Positions 36,764 through 45,977 of a stretch of 64,000 bases of DNA are shown in pieces; position 1 is the stretch's first letter; the number at the start of each line of letters is the position of its first letter. A model generated the notes under the pieces. It did not search any database, was not told the origin of the DNA, and was given only the letters and a program-made list of their open reading frames with translations. The DNA is from Pararhizobium capsulatum DSM 1112. Lineage in GTDB: Bacteria; Pseudomonadota; Alphaproteobacteria; Rhizobiales; Rhizobiaceae. The stretch covers positions 1,695,001-1,759,000 of the forward strand of contig NZ_JAUSVF010000001.1 in NCBI RefSeq assembly GCF_030814475.1, read 5' to 3'. The position numbers and the translations under genes are program-made.

Positions 36764-36897
36764 CCCTCTTCTCCCCAGCGGGGAGAAGGTGCCCGAAGGG
36801 CGGATGAGGGGGTGATCGCCACCACAAAATCAGGAGCTTGCCGCACCGCCCCCTCATCGCCTCGCTCGGCCCTTCTCCCCGCTAGGGAGAAGAGGAA
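36764..36897. repeat. RIME-like mosaic palindromic element, complete copy
   Basis: About 134 bases with the same ends (CTTCTCCCCAGCGGGGAGAA and CTTCTCCCCGCTAGGGAGAA; one mismatch in the right palindrome). Inner left block GGTGCCCGAAGGGCGGATGA, inner right block CCCCTCATCGCCTCGCTCGG. Same orientation as the 21214 copy and opposite to the 13196 copy. It lies between the divergent GNAT and aminotransferase genes. Confidence 0.8.
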
Positions 36898-37030
36898 GAG
36901 GCCGCCAAACCTACCCAAGCCTATCCTGTCGATCCAGATTGGACGCCATGACTTTTTTTGATGTACCTATTCACCCCAGTTCTCGATTTTCCGGCTATGC
37001 GGAAAGAAAGACAAAGCAAAGGAGATCACC

Positions 37031-37918
37031 ATGGCCGTCGACACCAAAGCGCGCAGCACCACCTGGACCTATGTGGACGGAGAGTGGCTTTCCGGCAATC
37101 CGCCGCTGATCGGCCCGACCTCGCATGCCATGTGGCTCGGCTCCACCGTATTCGATGGTGGCCGCTGGTTCGATGGCATCGCGCCGGATCTCGACCTGCA
37201 TTGCCAACGCGTCAATCGCTCGGCGCTGGCGCTCGGGCTGAAGCCGACGGTGGCGGCCGAGGATATCGAAGGGCTCGCCTGGGAAGGCGTCAAGAAGTTT
37301 GACGGCAAGACCGCCATCTACATCAAGCCGATGTACTGGGGCGAACATGGTTCGCCGGGCAGCGTCGTCACCGTCGATCCCGAATCGACCCGCTTTGCGC
37401 TCTGCCTGTTCGAAGCGCCGATGGGCGAGGGGCCGGGCGGCCAGTCGCTCACAGTCTCGCCCTTCCGCCGACCGACGATCGAGTGCATGCCGACGGATGC
37501 CAAGGCCGGCTGCCTCTATCCGAACAACGGCCGCATCCTCGCCGAAGCCCGCGGTCGCGGTTTCAACAATGCGCTGGTGCGCGACATGCTCGGCAATATC
37601 GCCGAGACCGGCTCGTCCAACGTCTTCATGGTCAGGGACGGCGTCGTTTTCACGCCCGCCGCCAACCGCACTTTCCTCGCCGGCATCACCCGTCTGCGCG
37701 TCATCGGCCTCCTGCGCGAGGCCGGCTTCGAGGTGGTCGAAACCACACTGACGCTGGCCGATTTTGAGGGCGCCGACGAAATCTTCACCTCCGGAAACTA
37801 TTCAAAGGTCGTTCCGGTCACCAAGCTGGAAGGCCGCGACCTGCAGCCCGGCCCGATCGCCGCCAAGGCTAAGGACCTCTATATGGACTGGGCCAACGCC
37901 TCGTCTTCGGATTTCTGA
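37031..37918 (+). CDS. ilvE: Branched-chain amino acid aminotransferase (class IV PLP)
   Basis: 295 residues, class IV fold. The PLP lysine is the one in MPTDAKAGCLYPNN, followed by GRILAEARGRGFNNALVRD, GNIAETGSSNVFMVRDG and the phosphate-binding FLAGITRLRV. It transfers the amino group between glutamate and the keto acids of Leu, Ile and Val in the cytoplasm; D-amino acid aminotransferase-like specificity cannot be excluded from sequence alone. An AAAGGAGATCACC ribosome binding site precedes the ATG. Stand-alone, not in an ilv operon. Confidence 0.87.
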   Translation: MAVDTKARSTTWTYVDGEWLSGNPPLIGPTSHAMWLGSTVFDGGRWFDGIAPDLDLHCQRVNRSALALGLKPTVAAEDIEGLAWEGVKKFDGKTAIYIKPMYWGEHGSPGSVVTVDPESTRFALCLFEAPMGEGPGGQSLTVSPFRRPTIECMPTDAKAGCLYPNNGRILAEARGRGFNNALVRDMLGNIAETGSSNVFMVRDGVVFTPAANRTFLAGITRLRVIGLLREAGFEVVETTLTLADFEGADEIFTSGNYSKVVPVTKLEGRDLQPGPIAAKAKDLYMDWANASSSDF

Positions 37919-37931
37919 TCGATCCTGATAC

Positions 37932-38438
37932 TCACGCCGGCTGTGCACCGCCCGTTGGATGGCGGTGCATGGACCACGCCTGATAACAGATGCCGACGAG
38001 GAAGATGACGACCCAGACGGCCGTCGTCGCCTGTACCGGTGGCGAATCCGGGCCGTTGCCGATGGGATTGGCGGGCGGCAGGCGCGACAAGGTCTCGTTG
38101 ATCGCCGGCACCATCAGCAGGAAAAACGTGAACGACATCGACAGGGCCTGCAGATAGCGATTGAGCCTGCCGAACCAGCCGAGCTTTCCGATCGCCATGG
38201 AAAAGACGATGGCGAGAAGCGTCAGGATGCCGATCGCATGGCCGGGGTTGAAGCCGCCGGTGCTGGAAAGCCCGAAGGATGTCACGGCCGAGAGAATGAT
38301 GGTGATCAGGTAGAGCCGGCCGACATCCGTCTTCGGCAGGATCGCGCCGTATTTCGAGAAACTGTAGAGACCGGCGATAACCGGAACCACGCTGATGACA
38401 GTGTGGATAATGCCGAGCGTCGACATGGGATTGGCCAT
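37932..38438 (-). CDS. Four-TM membrane protein of unknown function
   Basis: 168 residues. Hydrophobic helices at about 7-25, 42-62, 68-86, 97-115 and 140-157, with a Pro-rich loop (LPPANPIGNGPDSPPVQATT) before the last. The pattern (LGIIHTVISVVPVIAGLYSF...GHAIGILTLLAIVF) resembles DUF2306-like proteins. Inner membrane; no partner recognised. Convergent with the aminotransferase gene 14 bases away. Confidence 0.7.
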   Translation of the reverse strand: MANPMSTLGIIHTVISVVPVIAGLYSFSKYGAILPKTDVGRLYLITIILSAVTSFGLSSTGGFNPGHAIGILTLLAIVFSMAIGKLGWFGRLNRYLQALSMSFTFFLLMVPAINETLSRLPPANPIGNGPDSPPVQATTAVWVVIFLVGICYQAWSMHRHPTGGAQPA

Positions 38439-38685
38439 GGTGTTCCCCTCTTCTCATGAACCGAAATATAAAAAATATGAAATCTGTGCGCAGGCGTATT
38501 GAACAAAACGCATTCGGCCGCACGGTCAAAGCTCCTCTGGGGAGCGCCATGGCCTTATGAAAACTTTATCCTTTCGGTGCGGCTTCGCAATCGAATCAAA
38601 TGCGGCTCGGGCGTAGAAAAACAGTGAGTGGATTTGCCAACAGGCAGCTGGAGAAAATCCGTCTTCAGACTGTTTGGAGATTGCA

Positions 38686-38880
38686 ATGCCGCATGTTCAC
38701 AGATTGCACGTTGATGCCCACGGGGGCCGCCTGATCAGATCGATTGGCAGGACGGAGGAGGCAAGGGTTACAAGACCCATGGAGATATCCGCCGACGCTG
38801 AAATCGCCACGTTTATCAGGGCTTTCGCGGTGTTCTTCCTGGTGATGGTTGCGATTATCGCCTTTTATCTGCTGGTTTAG
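38686..38880 (+). CDS. Small one-TM protein, hypothetical
   Basis: 64 residues from the ATG at 38686. The N-terminal half is polar with histidines (PHVHRLHVDAHGG), the C-terminus is one hydrophobic helix (AFAVFFLVMVAIIAFYLLV). A TTG at 38674 would add four residues, and an internal ATG at 38779 would give a 33-residue membrane peptide. No family recognised. The helix is the best support for coding. Confidence 0.4.
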   Translation: MPHVHRLHVDAHGGRLIRSIGRTEEARVTRPMEISADAEIATFIRAFAVFFLVMVAIIAFYLLV

Positions 38881-38917
38881 CGGACCGCACGCAATGACCG
38901 GCCCTTCGCGACCGCCG

Positions 38918-39238
38918 TCAGTCCTTGAGCATCTCCTCGGTCAGCTCGCTGCCGAGCTCCACCGTCTTGGCCTGCTTGTCGTAGACGCAGATCTGCGTGA
39001 TCGTGGCGTCTGCGCCCTTGGCCTTGCCGCTCACAAGCGCCAGCCCGAATCGTTCGGAGCCGAAGGGATCGACGACTGCCCTGGGGCTTTCCATCGCCGA
39101 GCCTGCCGCTGTCAGGCATTTCTCGCTCACATCCTTGCGCATCTCTTCCCAGGCGTCATCCGAAGAGGCGTGGGCAAGGACCGGGGCAACGGTGAGGGCG
39201 GCAAGGGCGAAAAGCGTGTGACGGGCGAATGCGGGCAT
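38918..39238 (-). CDS. Small exported protein, unknown function
   Basis: 106 residues with a signal peptide (about 1-24, ending VLAHAS). The mature domain has one conserved-looking Cys pair (EKCLTAAG and TQICVYDKQ), which could be a disulfide in the periplasm. SDDAWEEMRKDVSEKCLTAA and VDPFGSERFGLALVSGKAKG recur in rhizobial hypothetical proteins. Function unknown. AGGAGACC precedes the ATG; the sodB gene is divergent 210 bases away. Confidence 0.75.
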   Translation of the reverse strand: MPAFARHTLFALAALTVAPVLAHASSDDAWEEMRKDVSEKCLTAAGSAMESPRAVVDPFGSERFGLALVSGKAKGADATITQICVYDKQAKTVELGSELTEEMLKD

Positions 39239-39448
39239 GTAGGTCTCCTGATTTGTCTCTCGCCGAGCTTGGCGAAAAACGTGGCCATTCTGTGGGTTAG
39301 AAGCACAGTTACGGGCAAACGGTGGAAGTATTTTTCAAGGCTGCCCCGAATTTTGGTGAGCGGGCAGTTGCCACTTGCGACACTGGTCCCTATGTTCCCG
39401 AGCAACAGATTTTATTGAGAAATTCCATCGCCAAGAGGAGATACCACC

Positions 39449-40051
39449 ATGGCTTTCGAATTGCCGAACCTTCCCTATGACTACGATGCGCTCGCGCCCT
39501 ACATGTCGCGCGAGACGCTCGAGTATCATCACGACAAGCACCATCAGGCTTACGTGACCAACGGCAACAAGCTGGCTGAAGAAGCCGGTCTTGCCGATCT
39601 GTCGCTCGAGGAAATCGTCAAGAAGTCCTACGGCACCAACCAGCCGCTGTTCAACAATGCCGGCCAGCACTACAACCACCTTCACTTCTGGAAGTGGATG
39701 AAGAAGGGCGGCGGCGGCACGTCGCTTCCGGGCGCGCTCGATGCGGCCATCAAGTCCGATCTCGGCGGCTACGACAAGTTCCGTGCCGACTTCCTCGCAG
39801 CCGGCGCCGGCCAGTTCGGCTCGGGTTGGGCATGGCTCTCCGTCAAGAACGGCAAGCTCGAAATCTCCAAGACCCCGAACGGCGAAAACCCGCTGGTTCA
39901 CGGCGCGACCCCGATCCTCGGCGTCGACGTGTGGGAGCACTCCTACTACATCGACTACCGCAACGCCCGTCCGAAGTACCTCGAAGCCTTCGTCGATAGC
40001 CTGGTCAACTGGGACTACGTGCTGGAACTTTACGAAGGCGCGACCAAGTAA
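39449..40051 (+). CDS. sodB: Superoxide dismutase, iron/manganese family
   Basis: 200 residues, full length. Metal ligands are His27 (EYHHDKHH), His77 (GQHYNHLHFW), and the Asp and His of GVDVWEHSYY. The Gln73 of the GQHYNH motif sits where iron enzymes carry their active-site Gln, so iron or cambialistic use is more likely than strictly manganese. Converts superoxide to peroxide and oxygen; no signal peptide, hence cytoplasmic. Strong ribosome binding site (AGAGGAG) and an intrinsic terminator at 40088. Confidence 0.95.
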   Translation: MAFELPNLPYDYDALAPYMSRETLEYHHDKHHQAYVTNGNKLAEEAGLADLSLEEIVKKSYGTNQPLFNNAGQHYNHLHFWKWMKKGGGGTSLPGALDAAIKSDLGGYDKFRADFLAAGAGQFGSGWAWLSVKNGKLEISKTPNGENPLVHGATPILGVDVWEHSYYIDYRNARPKYLEAFVDSLVNWDYVLELYEGATK

Positions 40052-40087
40052 GGTCTGCGCGCCGGATTTTACGGTGTTTGAAATGCG

Positions 40088-40113
40088 AAACCCGGTCGAG
40101 AGGCCGGGTTTTT
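40088..40113 (+). terminator. Intrinsic terminator of sodB
   Basis: AAACCCGG and CCGGGTTT pair across an eight-base loop, with the T-run TTTTT at the end, 37 bases after the sodB stop. Confidence 0.85.
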
Positions 40114-40134
40114 GCGTTGTGAGTCGAGGCCTTG

Positions 40135-41710
40135 GCTCGACTTTGTACAAAATTCTTTGGGAATTTGAGTTGGTTGGCGGCGCTGACAGGCTGCGTCCGG
40201 CCGGCTTATGGTGCATACCAGCGCACGCATTTCGATCATCTGTACTGGGTGAATCAATTTGTCGCAGTCTCTTTGCCTTGCCTGTTTCGTCTGAGCGGAT
40301 TCGAACCGATGGATGACCGATCATAATGAGAACTGCGTCGGGTCGAGTGATCCTGTTCCGCACATCCTTCACCAGTGGCTGTCGTCGTTTCGTCCCTGGT
40401 TCACGGCACCCAGCTGGGAGCATCTGCTGGTCCTGGTGATGGGCGCGATCCTGTCTCCAGGCAAACGAACAGTATCGTCGTGTTTGCGGATCACCGGCCG
40501 CGCCGAGGCCGGCAATTTTTCCCTCTACCATCAGCTGCTTAATCGCGCGCGTTGGAACCCGCGCACACTGGCTTCGCGGCTGCTATCGGTTGTTGTCGCC
40601 CGCCTCGTACCTGCTGGCCCTGTCATTATCGGCATGGACGACACCATCGAACGCCGATGGGGACCAAAGATTGCCGCCCGCGGCATCTATCGCGATCCGG
40701 TGCGCTCCAGTCACGGTCACTTCGTCAAAGCCAGCGGCTTGCGCTGGCTGAGCTTCATGGTTCTTGCCCCAGTCCCATGGGCCAAATGCATCAAGGCCCT
40801 GCCAGTCTTGACGCTGTTATGCCCCTCGGAGCGCTACGATAAGAAAAGGGGACGAAAGCATAAACTGCTGACGGATTGGGCAAGGCAGGGCGTGCTGCAG
40901 CTCTGCCGATGGCTACCTGGTCGCGACATCATCTTTGTCGGAGACAGCAGTTTTGCGGTTCACACCCTGGCTGCGGCTCTTCCCCACAAAGCCATCCTCA
41001 TCACACGCTTGCGCCTGGATGCAAGTCTGTTTGCTCCACCAGACCAACGGCACGAACACACGCTTGGGAGGCCTGCACAAAAGGGCATGCCACAGCCCAA
41101 ACTGAAGACGATCCTGCACCATCCCAAAACCGTGTGGCAGCGCATTACCGCCTCAAGCTGGTACGGACGAGAAACGAACAAGAGCCTCGATATTACCTCT
41201 TCCACCGGGTTATGGTACCGGCGAGGAACGCCGCCAAAGCTAATTCGCTGGGTGTTGGTCCGAGACCCCTCAGGCCGCCGCGAACCGCAGGCGTTCATGA
41301 GCACCAATACCGATCTCGAACCAGCTCAGATCATTGCCTACTTCGTTCGGCGCTGGCAAATCGAGGTAACGTTCGCGGAAACACGCGCGCATCTGGGTAT
41401 CGAAACCCAGCGCCAATGGAGCGGCAACGCTATCCTGCGCACGACACCTTCGCTTCTTGCCCTCTACAGTCTCGTCACGGTATGGGCCGGTGATGTTCTC
41501 AGCCAAAAAACGCGCCCCTACGCGGCCGCATGGTACAAGAAAACCGATCTGACATTCACAGATGCAATGGCTGCAGTTCGCCTGGTTTTGTGGAGTGACG
41601 ATCTTTATCGACACTCACCGTCAAACCCGGAAATGCATAAAATACCTCCCGGACGGCTTCAGCGCATGGCCCAGGCTCTTTGCTTCGCCGCATAATGTGC
41701 AAAGTCGAGC
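40135..41710 (+). mobile_element. Insertion sequence with one DDE transposase
   Basis: The ends carry inverted repeats: GCTCGACTTTGTACA at 40135-40149 and the reverse complement of GCTCGACTTTGCACA at 41696-41710 (14 of 15 bases match). Outside them TTG occurs on both sides, a possible three-base target duplication, too short to be sure. Length about 1576 bases with one ORF filling it. It is inserted 22 bases after the sodB terminator and just behind the stop of the next hydrolase gene, so it breaks no gene. Apparently intact, hence fairly recent. Confidence 0.82.
40313..41695 (+). CDS. IS transposase, DDE_5/IS701-like
   Basis: 460 residues filling the element. The N-terminal part has LSSFRPWFTAPSWEHLLVLV; the catalytic part has the first Asp in IIGMDDTIERRWG (about 103), a second in FVGDSSFAV (about 206) and the Glu in the helix with WQIEVTFAETRAHLGIE, arranged as in DDE_5 superfamily endonucleases. 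It contains the conserved middle LTDWARQ and RDPVRSS. No frameshift, so probably active. Family naming (IS701-like) is tentative. The 177 bases in front belong to the element and contain its promoter. Confidence 0.87.
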   Translation: MTDHNENCVGSSDPVPHILHQWLSSFRPWFTAPSWEHLLVLVMGAILSPGKRTVSSCLRITGRAEAGNFSLYHQLLNRARWNPRTLASRLLSVVVARLVPAGPVIIGMDDTIERRWGPKIAARGIYRDPVRSSHGHFVKASGLRWLSFMVLAPVPWAKCIKALPVLTLLCPSERYDKKRGRKHKLLTDWARQGVLQLCRWLPGRDIIFVGDSSFAVHTLAAALPHKAILITRLRLDASLFAPPDQRHEHTLGRPAQKGMPQPKLKTILHHPKTVWQRITASSWYGRETNKSLDITSSTGLWYRRGTPPKLIRWVLVRDPSGRREPQAFMSTNTDLEPAQIIAYFVRRWQIEVTFAETRAHLGIETQRQWSGNAILRTTPSLLALYSLVTVWAGDVLSQKTRPYAAAWYKKTDLTFTDAMAAVRLVLWSDDLYRHSPSNPEMHKIPPGRLQRMAQALCFAA

Positions 41711-41725
41711 TTGGGAGATGGTGTC

Positions 41726-42292
41726 CTATCGTTTGTAGCGATGATTGCCGCGGTCTTCCTCGATCCCTGCACGAAAAGCCGTCAGCAGGTTCAGGCCTTC
41801 CCGCCAGCCCTTGAGACCGCTCTGCCCGTTGATGTGCCCCGCCGGCCCAATCTCGATGAGACCGCTGCCCCACTCTCGCGCTCGCATGCGGGAATATTCG
41901 GGCGTGCCATAGGGATCGTCGCTGCTCGCGACAACCAGCGACGGCATGCGCAGCCGCCCTATCGGTGGATCGGAAAAGCTTGCAGCTGCCTTCGGAAATG
42001 CTTCCGAAGAAGGATCGGGAACGGCGACGAGAAAGGCACCCGCGACAGGTGTTTCAGACCCAGCCTGCCAATAGGTGACCAGCAGGCAGGCTAGGCTGTG
42101 GGCAACCAGAACCGGAGGGTGTGTCGCCTTGCGCACGGCCTTTTCCAGGGCCGTGATCCAGTCGGCAAGATCAGGATTTTCCCAGTCCGATGGCGCAAAA
42201 CGCGTCATGGCGGGATTTTCCTTTTCCCAACGCGTTTGCCAATGGCTTTCGCCTGAACCGCCGATACCGGGCAGGATGATGATGTCGCTCAT
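41726..42292 (-). CDS. Alpha/beta hydrolase, RBBP9/YdeN type
   Basis: 188 residues. N-terminal IIILPGIGGSGESHWQTRWE and the serine nucleophile in VLVAHSLACLL (about 87-89), Asp in VASSDDPYGTP and His in EIGPAGHINGQSG complete a triad of the RBBP9/YdeN group. Small serine hydrolase of unknown substrate, cytoplasmic. Divergent from the Lrp-type regulator, 118 bases apart. Confidence 0.88.
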   Translation of the reverse strand: MSDIIILPGIGGSGESHWQTRWEKENPAMTRFAPSDWENPDLADWITALEKAVRKATHPPVLVAHSLACLLVTYWQAGSETPVAGAFLVAVPDPSSEAFPKAAASFSDPPIGRLRMPSLVVASSDDPYGTPEYSRMRAREWGSGLIEIGPAGHINGQSGLKGWREGLNLLTAFRAGIEEDRGNHRYKR

Positions 42293-42410
42293 GGGGTCTC
42301 CCTGTCTGAAGGTGCTGGAGACAAAATGATGGACACCGCCCGGCTTTGGAATGAGAATTCATCGGAAAAGGAACGCAAATTCCGATAGATTCAAAGCCGA
42401 AAGCCAGAAC

Positions 42411-42884
42411 ATGCCCGCTGACAATGACCCCGTGACCCTCGACCCAACCGACATCGCCATCCTCGAGATCATGCAGGAAAACGGCCGCATCGGCATGTCC
42501 GAACTCGGTCGCCGCATCGGCCTGTCGCAACCGGCAACCTCCGAGCGGGTGAAGCGACTGGAGGAGCGGGGCATCATCAGCGGTTATGGCGCTCGCATCG
42601 ATGCCGCGCGGCTTGGTCTCGGCATGATGGCGGTTATCCGCCTGCGCACCACGCACGAACACATCAAGGCCTGCCTCAAACTGTTTTCCGAGCTTCCGCA
42701 TGTGATGGAGGTGCTGCGGCTGACGGGCGAGGATTGTTTTCTCCTGAAGGTGCTGGTGCCCAACCCGGGCGAGCTTGAAACCATCGTCGATACCATTGCG
42801 CGCTACGGCTCCGTCACGACATCGCTGGTCCTGCGCAGCGAACCGCCAAAGCCCATCGGCCGTTCCCTGCTGCAGCGGTCATGA
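42411..42884 (+). CDS. Lrp/AsnC-family transcriptional regulator
   Basis: 157 residues from the ATG at 42411 (an in-frame start at 42351 would add a polar tail). Helix-turn-helix at about 10-65 (LDPTDIAILEIMQENGRIGM, then LGRRIGLSQPATSERVKRLE), followed by the RAM ligand domain (about 75-145; FSELPHVMEVLRLTGEDCFL). Cytoplasmic, probably octameric, responding to an amino acid. Divergent from the hydrolase gene, which it may control. Confidence 0.9.
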   Translation: MPADNDPVTLDPTDIAILEIMQENGRIGMSELGRRIGLSQPATSERVKRLEERGIISGYGARIDAARLGLGMMAVIRLRTTHEHIKACLKLFSELPHVMEVLRLTGEDCFLLKVLVPNPGELETIVDTIARYGSVTTSLVLRSEPPKPIGRSLLQRS

Positions 42885-42945
42885 TCGCCGCTTATGCCAG
42901 CATGCGTGTCACCGCCCTGTCATCCAGCCGCGATAACCAACGCTC

Positions 42946-43826
42946 ATGTCTCTATCCGCACCTCTCGTCCGCTTCGGCATTGTCGCCGATCCCCAATATG
43001 CCGATATCGATGCCGATCCGGCGCTCAATCGCTATTTCCGGCAGAGCCTCGACAAGCTCTCCGAAGCAATCGACACCTTCAACGACCATGAACTCGATTT
43101 CATCGTGACGCTGGGCGATATCATCGACCGCGCTTTCGAGAATTTCGACGATATCCTGCCGCTCTACGGGCGCTCGCGTCATCCGGCATTTTTCCTGCTT
43201 GGCAACCACGACTATGCCGTATCCGCGCAGCATCTGCCGGACGTTCTGCGGCGCGTCGGCATGGAGCGTGCCTATTACGATCTGGTCTTCGGCCAGTATC
43301 GCTTCGTCTTCCTCGATGGGAGCGATGTCAGCGTCTTTTCAGCAGCGTCGGCGATCCGCGCACAGCCTTGGCAAAGGAACGCCTATCGGCACTGAAAGCC
43401 AGCGGCGCAAAGAACGCCCAGACGTGGAACGGTTCGCTGGGAGATGAGCAGCTTGCCTGGCTTTCCGCCCAGCTGGCTGAGGCCGATGTCAATGGCGAGC
43501 AGGTCATCGTCTTCAATCACTATCCGGTTTTCCCGCCAAACCGCCACAATATGTGGGATAGCGAACGCGTTCTCGACATGCTCTCGAAGTCCGAAAGCTT
43601 CACCGCTTATTTTTGCGGCCACAACCACGATGGCGATTTTGGCCTTTTCGCTGGCCGTCCATTCGTCACCGTCAAGGGCATGGTCGATACGCCAGACCAG
43701 AATGCCTTCTCGATTGTCTCCATCTTCGAAGACCGTATCGAGATCGAGGGTTTCGGCCGCCAGCAGAGCCGGGTGCTTCCCATCAACGAGCCAATGGTCC
43801 GGCCGGCTGCTGTTTCCAGCCGCTGA
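42946..43826 (+). pseudogene. Metallophosphoesterase (ADPRibase-Mn-like), one frameshift
   Basis: The first part (42946-43395) has VADPQYAD, TLGDIIDRAF and LLGNHDY; the second part, one base out of frame from about 43341, has VIVFNHYPVF, CGHNHDGDFG and PFVTVKGMV. Together they form a complete dinuclear-metal phosphoesterase of about 293 residues of the manganese-dependent ADP-ribose/CDP-alcohol diphosphatase type. The sense continues from SVFS to SSVGDPRTALAKERL, so one added base in the tttt/agcagc region near 43340 restores the frame. Possibly a sequencing deletion; as written the gene is broken. Confidence 0.85.
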
Positions 43827-44487
43827 TCCAGAGATCACGCAGGCCGTCACCTTCGCCACGGAAATGGGCTTCCAACAAAGCGCAACCCTGCACGCGGTCG
43901 GTGCGGAAGTTGCGGATGGCCTGGCGCAGTTCGCACCATCCAACGACGACTGCCGTTGCTGAATAATAGATCAATGCCAGCGGCCGGATGGCCCTTTGGC
44001 TGCCGCGGCCCTGTTCGTCGCTGTAATCGAGCAGCAGCTTGCGTTCGTCTCGGATCGCCCGACGCACCAAGGCAAGATCCAGGCTTTCGGGAGCAGGCGC
44101 GATCGAGCCCCAGGCATGCAGCGTGCGGCTATTCAGCGTCTGGCGCAGGGGCGCAGGCATGGCGCCGGCGATCTTGTCGCTGACGCGCGCGGCGGCATCC
44201 TTGAGTTCGGTATCGTTCGAGCGGGCGAGCAACGCCAGCGCCAGCACGATCGCCTCCGTTTCTTCGATCGAGAACATCAGCGGCGGCATGTCGAAGCCGG
44301 GGCGCAGGATATAACCGATGCCGCGCCCGCCCTCGATCGGCACCCGCATGGCCTGAAGTGCTGCGATATCCCGGTAGATCGAGCGCACCGTCACCTCCAG
44401 CCGTTCGGCGATGATGGCCGCTGTCACCGGTTTTGGTGAGAGCCTGAGGATCTGGATGATCTCGAACAGCCGGGATGCCTTGCGCAT
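43783..44487 (-). CDS. YafY-type transcriptional regulator (HTH_11 and WYL)
   Basis: 234 residues. N-terminal winged helix (about 1-60: LFEIIQILRLSPKPVTAAII followed by LEVTVRSIYRDIAALQAM) and a WYL domain (about 135-225: LLDYSDEQGRGSQRAIRPLA, then IYYSATAVVVGWCELRQAIRN with the WCELR motif). Such regulators bind nucleotides or nucleic acids through WYL. It is divergent from the LysE-family exporter gene (133 bases), its likely target, and overlaps the end of the phosphoesterase by 44 bases. Confidence 0.88.
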   Translation of the reverse strand: MRKASRLFEIIQILRLSPKPVTAAIIAERLEVTVRSIYRDIAALQAMRVPIEGGRGIGYILRPGFDMPPLMFSIEETEAIVLALALLARSNDTELKDAAARVSDKIAGAMPAPLRQTLNSRTLHAWGSIAPAPESLDLALVRRAIRDERKLLLDYSDEQGRGSQRAIRPLALIYYSATAVVVGWCELRQAIRNFRTDRVQGCALLEAHFRGEGDGLRDLWISGWKQQPAGPLAR

Positions 44488-44620
44488 GGCGAAAATCTCT
44501 TCGTATCGGCGATGATACTGACAGAACCCTGTCAGGAGGCTTCGTTTATATCAGAGCTCAAGCGGCTGAAAAACAAGGAGCCGCGGAGAATGATTTCACA
44601 AAACGCGCAAGGCTACTGAC

Positions 44621-45259
44621 ATGAGTTACTCGGAAAATCTCTGGCTGTTCTTCACGCTTCTCTTCGGCATCATCATCGTGCCCGGCATGGACATGGTCTT
44701 CGTCATGGCCAACGCGCTGACGGGCGGACGCGCGTCTGGCCTATCCGCAACGGCGGGCATCATGGGTGGCGGGTTGTTCCATACGCTCTATGCGGCGCTC
44801 GGCGTCGGGCTGCTCCTCCATCTCGTGCCGGGCCTCTTCAACATTCTCCTGATCGCCGGCGCGCTTTATATCGCCTGGATCGGCTATACGCTGATGCGCT
44901 CCAACATCGCGATTGCCACGGTCGAACCACTCGCGCAGCTCTCCCGCTGGACCAGTTTTCGCCGCGGCGCGCTCACCAGCCTGCTCAATCCCAAGGCCTA
45001 TCTGTTCATGCTGGCGGTCTATCCGCAGTTCCTGAAGCCGGATTTCGGTCCGCTTCTGCCGCAGGTCGTGATCATGGCCGTGATGATCGCCGCGACCCAA
45101 CTTGCCGTCTACGGCAGTTTGGCGGTCGCCGCCGGCCGCAGCCGCGAAATGATTACATCAAACCCGCACGCGACAGCGCTTCTCGGCAAGTCCGTCGGAG
45201 CCATCCTGATCGCGGTTGCCGCCTGGACGGCATGGCAGAGCTGGAGCACGGCGATGTGA
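44621..45259 (+). CDS. LysE/RhtB-family amino-acid exporter
   Basis: 212 residues, six hydrophobic helices. N-terminal IIIVPGMDMVFVMANALTGG and the loop FRRGALTSLLNPKAYLFMLA with the NPK motif are typical of RhtB/LysE exporters. Inner membrane, exporting amino acids such as homoserine, threonine or lysine by proton exchange. Divergent from the YafY-type regulator. Confidence 0.9.
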   Translation: MSYSENLWLFFTLLFGIIIVPGMDMVFVMANALTGGRASGLSATAGIMGGGLFHTLYAALGVGLLLHLVPGLFNILLIAGALYIAWIGYTLMRSNIAIATVEPLAQLSRWTSFRRGALTSLLNPKAYLFMLAVYPQFLKPDFGPLLPQVVIMAVMIAATQLAVYGSLAVAAGRSREMITSNPHATALLGKSVGAILIAVAAWTAWQSWSTAM

Positions 45260-45448
45260 CGGCTGGCGATAACGTGATAAAAATACTCTTGTTATTCAGC
45301 TGCTTAAATCCTTCGGATAAACAGGATTTCAAAAAAATGTTACTTCCTTCGCGCCCGCAAAATGCAATCATGCCCGCGCATTCACAGGGATGAAGGCAGC
45401 GTGCACCACCGGTCAACTCGCTGTTTGCGCCGGATCAGGGAGATATTG

Positions 45449-45886
45449 ATGAAGCTGAAGACCATTGCACTGGCGATTGCCGTTGCGAGCTTGGGACTGG
45501 GAGCAGTCAGCGCCGCTGACAATCCGGTGGAGATCCGCGAAGGGCTGATGAAGAAGATCGGCGGCTCGATGGGTGCGCTGGCGGGAATAGCCAAGGGCGA
45601 CAAGCCCTATGATGAAGCTATCGTGAAAGCCTCGCTGACCGCCATCAGCGAAAGCATCAAGGTCTTCCCCGATCAATTCCCGGCCGGCTCCGATGCTGGC
45701 TCGGAAGCCAGCCCGAAGATCTGGGAGAGCATGGACGATTTCAAGGCCAAGGCCGCCAAGCTCGGTGCCGATGCCGATGCGCAGCTTGCCCAGCTGCCGG
45801 CGGATCAGGCCAGTGTCGGCGCAGCCGTTGGCCTTATCGGCAAGAACTGTGGCGACTGTCATCAGTCCTATCGCGTCAAGAAGTGA
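45449..45886 (+). CDS. Cytochrome c' (class II c-type cytochrome)
   Basis: 145 residues from the ATG at 45449 with AGGGAGATATTG in front. Signal peptide 1-22 (AVSAA-D). Four-helix bundle with the C-terminal haem site CGDCH (about 134-138) followed by QSYRVKK, the defining end of cytochrome c'/c-556. Periplasmic; family members bind NO or carry electrons. A di-haem cytochrome follows 91 bases later. Confidence 0.92.
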   Translation: MKLKTIALAIAVASLGLGAVSAADNPVEIREGLMKKIGGSMGALAGIAKGDKPYDEAIVKASLTAISESIKVFPDQFPAGSDAGSEASPKIWESMDDFKAKAAKLGADADAQLAQLPADQASVGAAVGLIGKNCGDCHQSYRVKK

Positions 45887-45920
45887 CCCGATAGGACAGC
45901 TTTCCTTTGCGTAAACGCCC

Positions 45921-45945
45921 GATGCGCCGGATACTCCGGTGCATC
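45921..45945 (+). other. Strong hairpin between two cytochrome genes
   Basis: GATGCGCCGGA and TCCGGTGCATC make an 11-pair stem (one G-T wobble) with a three-base loop and no T-run. It lies 34 bases after cytochrome c' and 32 before the next start, so it may stop nuclease decay and let the first gene be expressed at a higher level, or weakly terminate. Confidence 0.55.
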
Positions 45946-45977
45946 GGCGCAAGCGTAGGTGGAGAAGGAAGAGGTCG

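Noticed and set aside
39335..40531. 398-codon minus-strand frame opposite sodB
   Set aside because: Antisense to a strongly supported gene (metal ligands, terminator) and crosses the insertion-sequence end.
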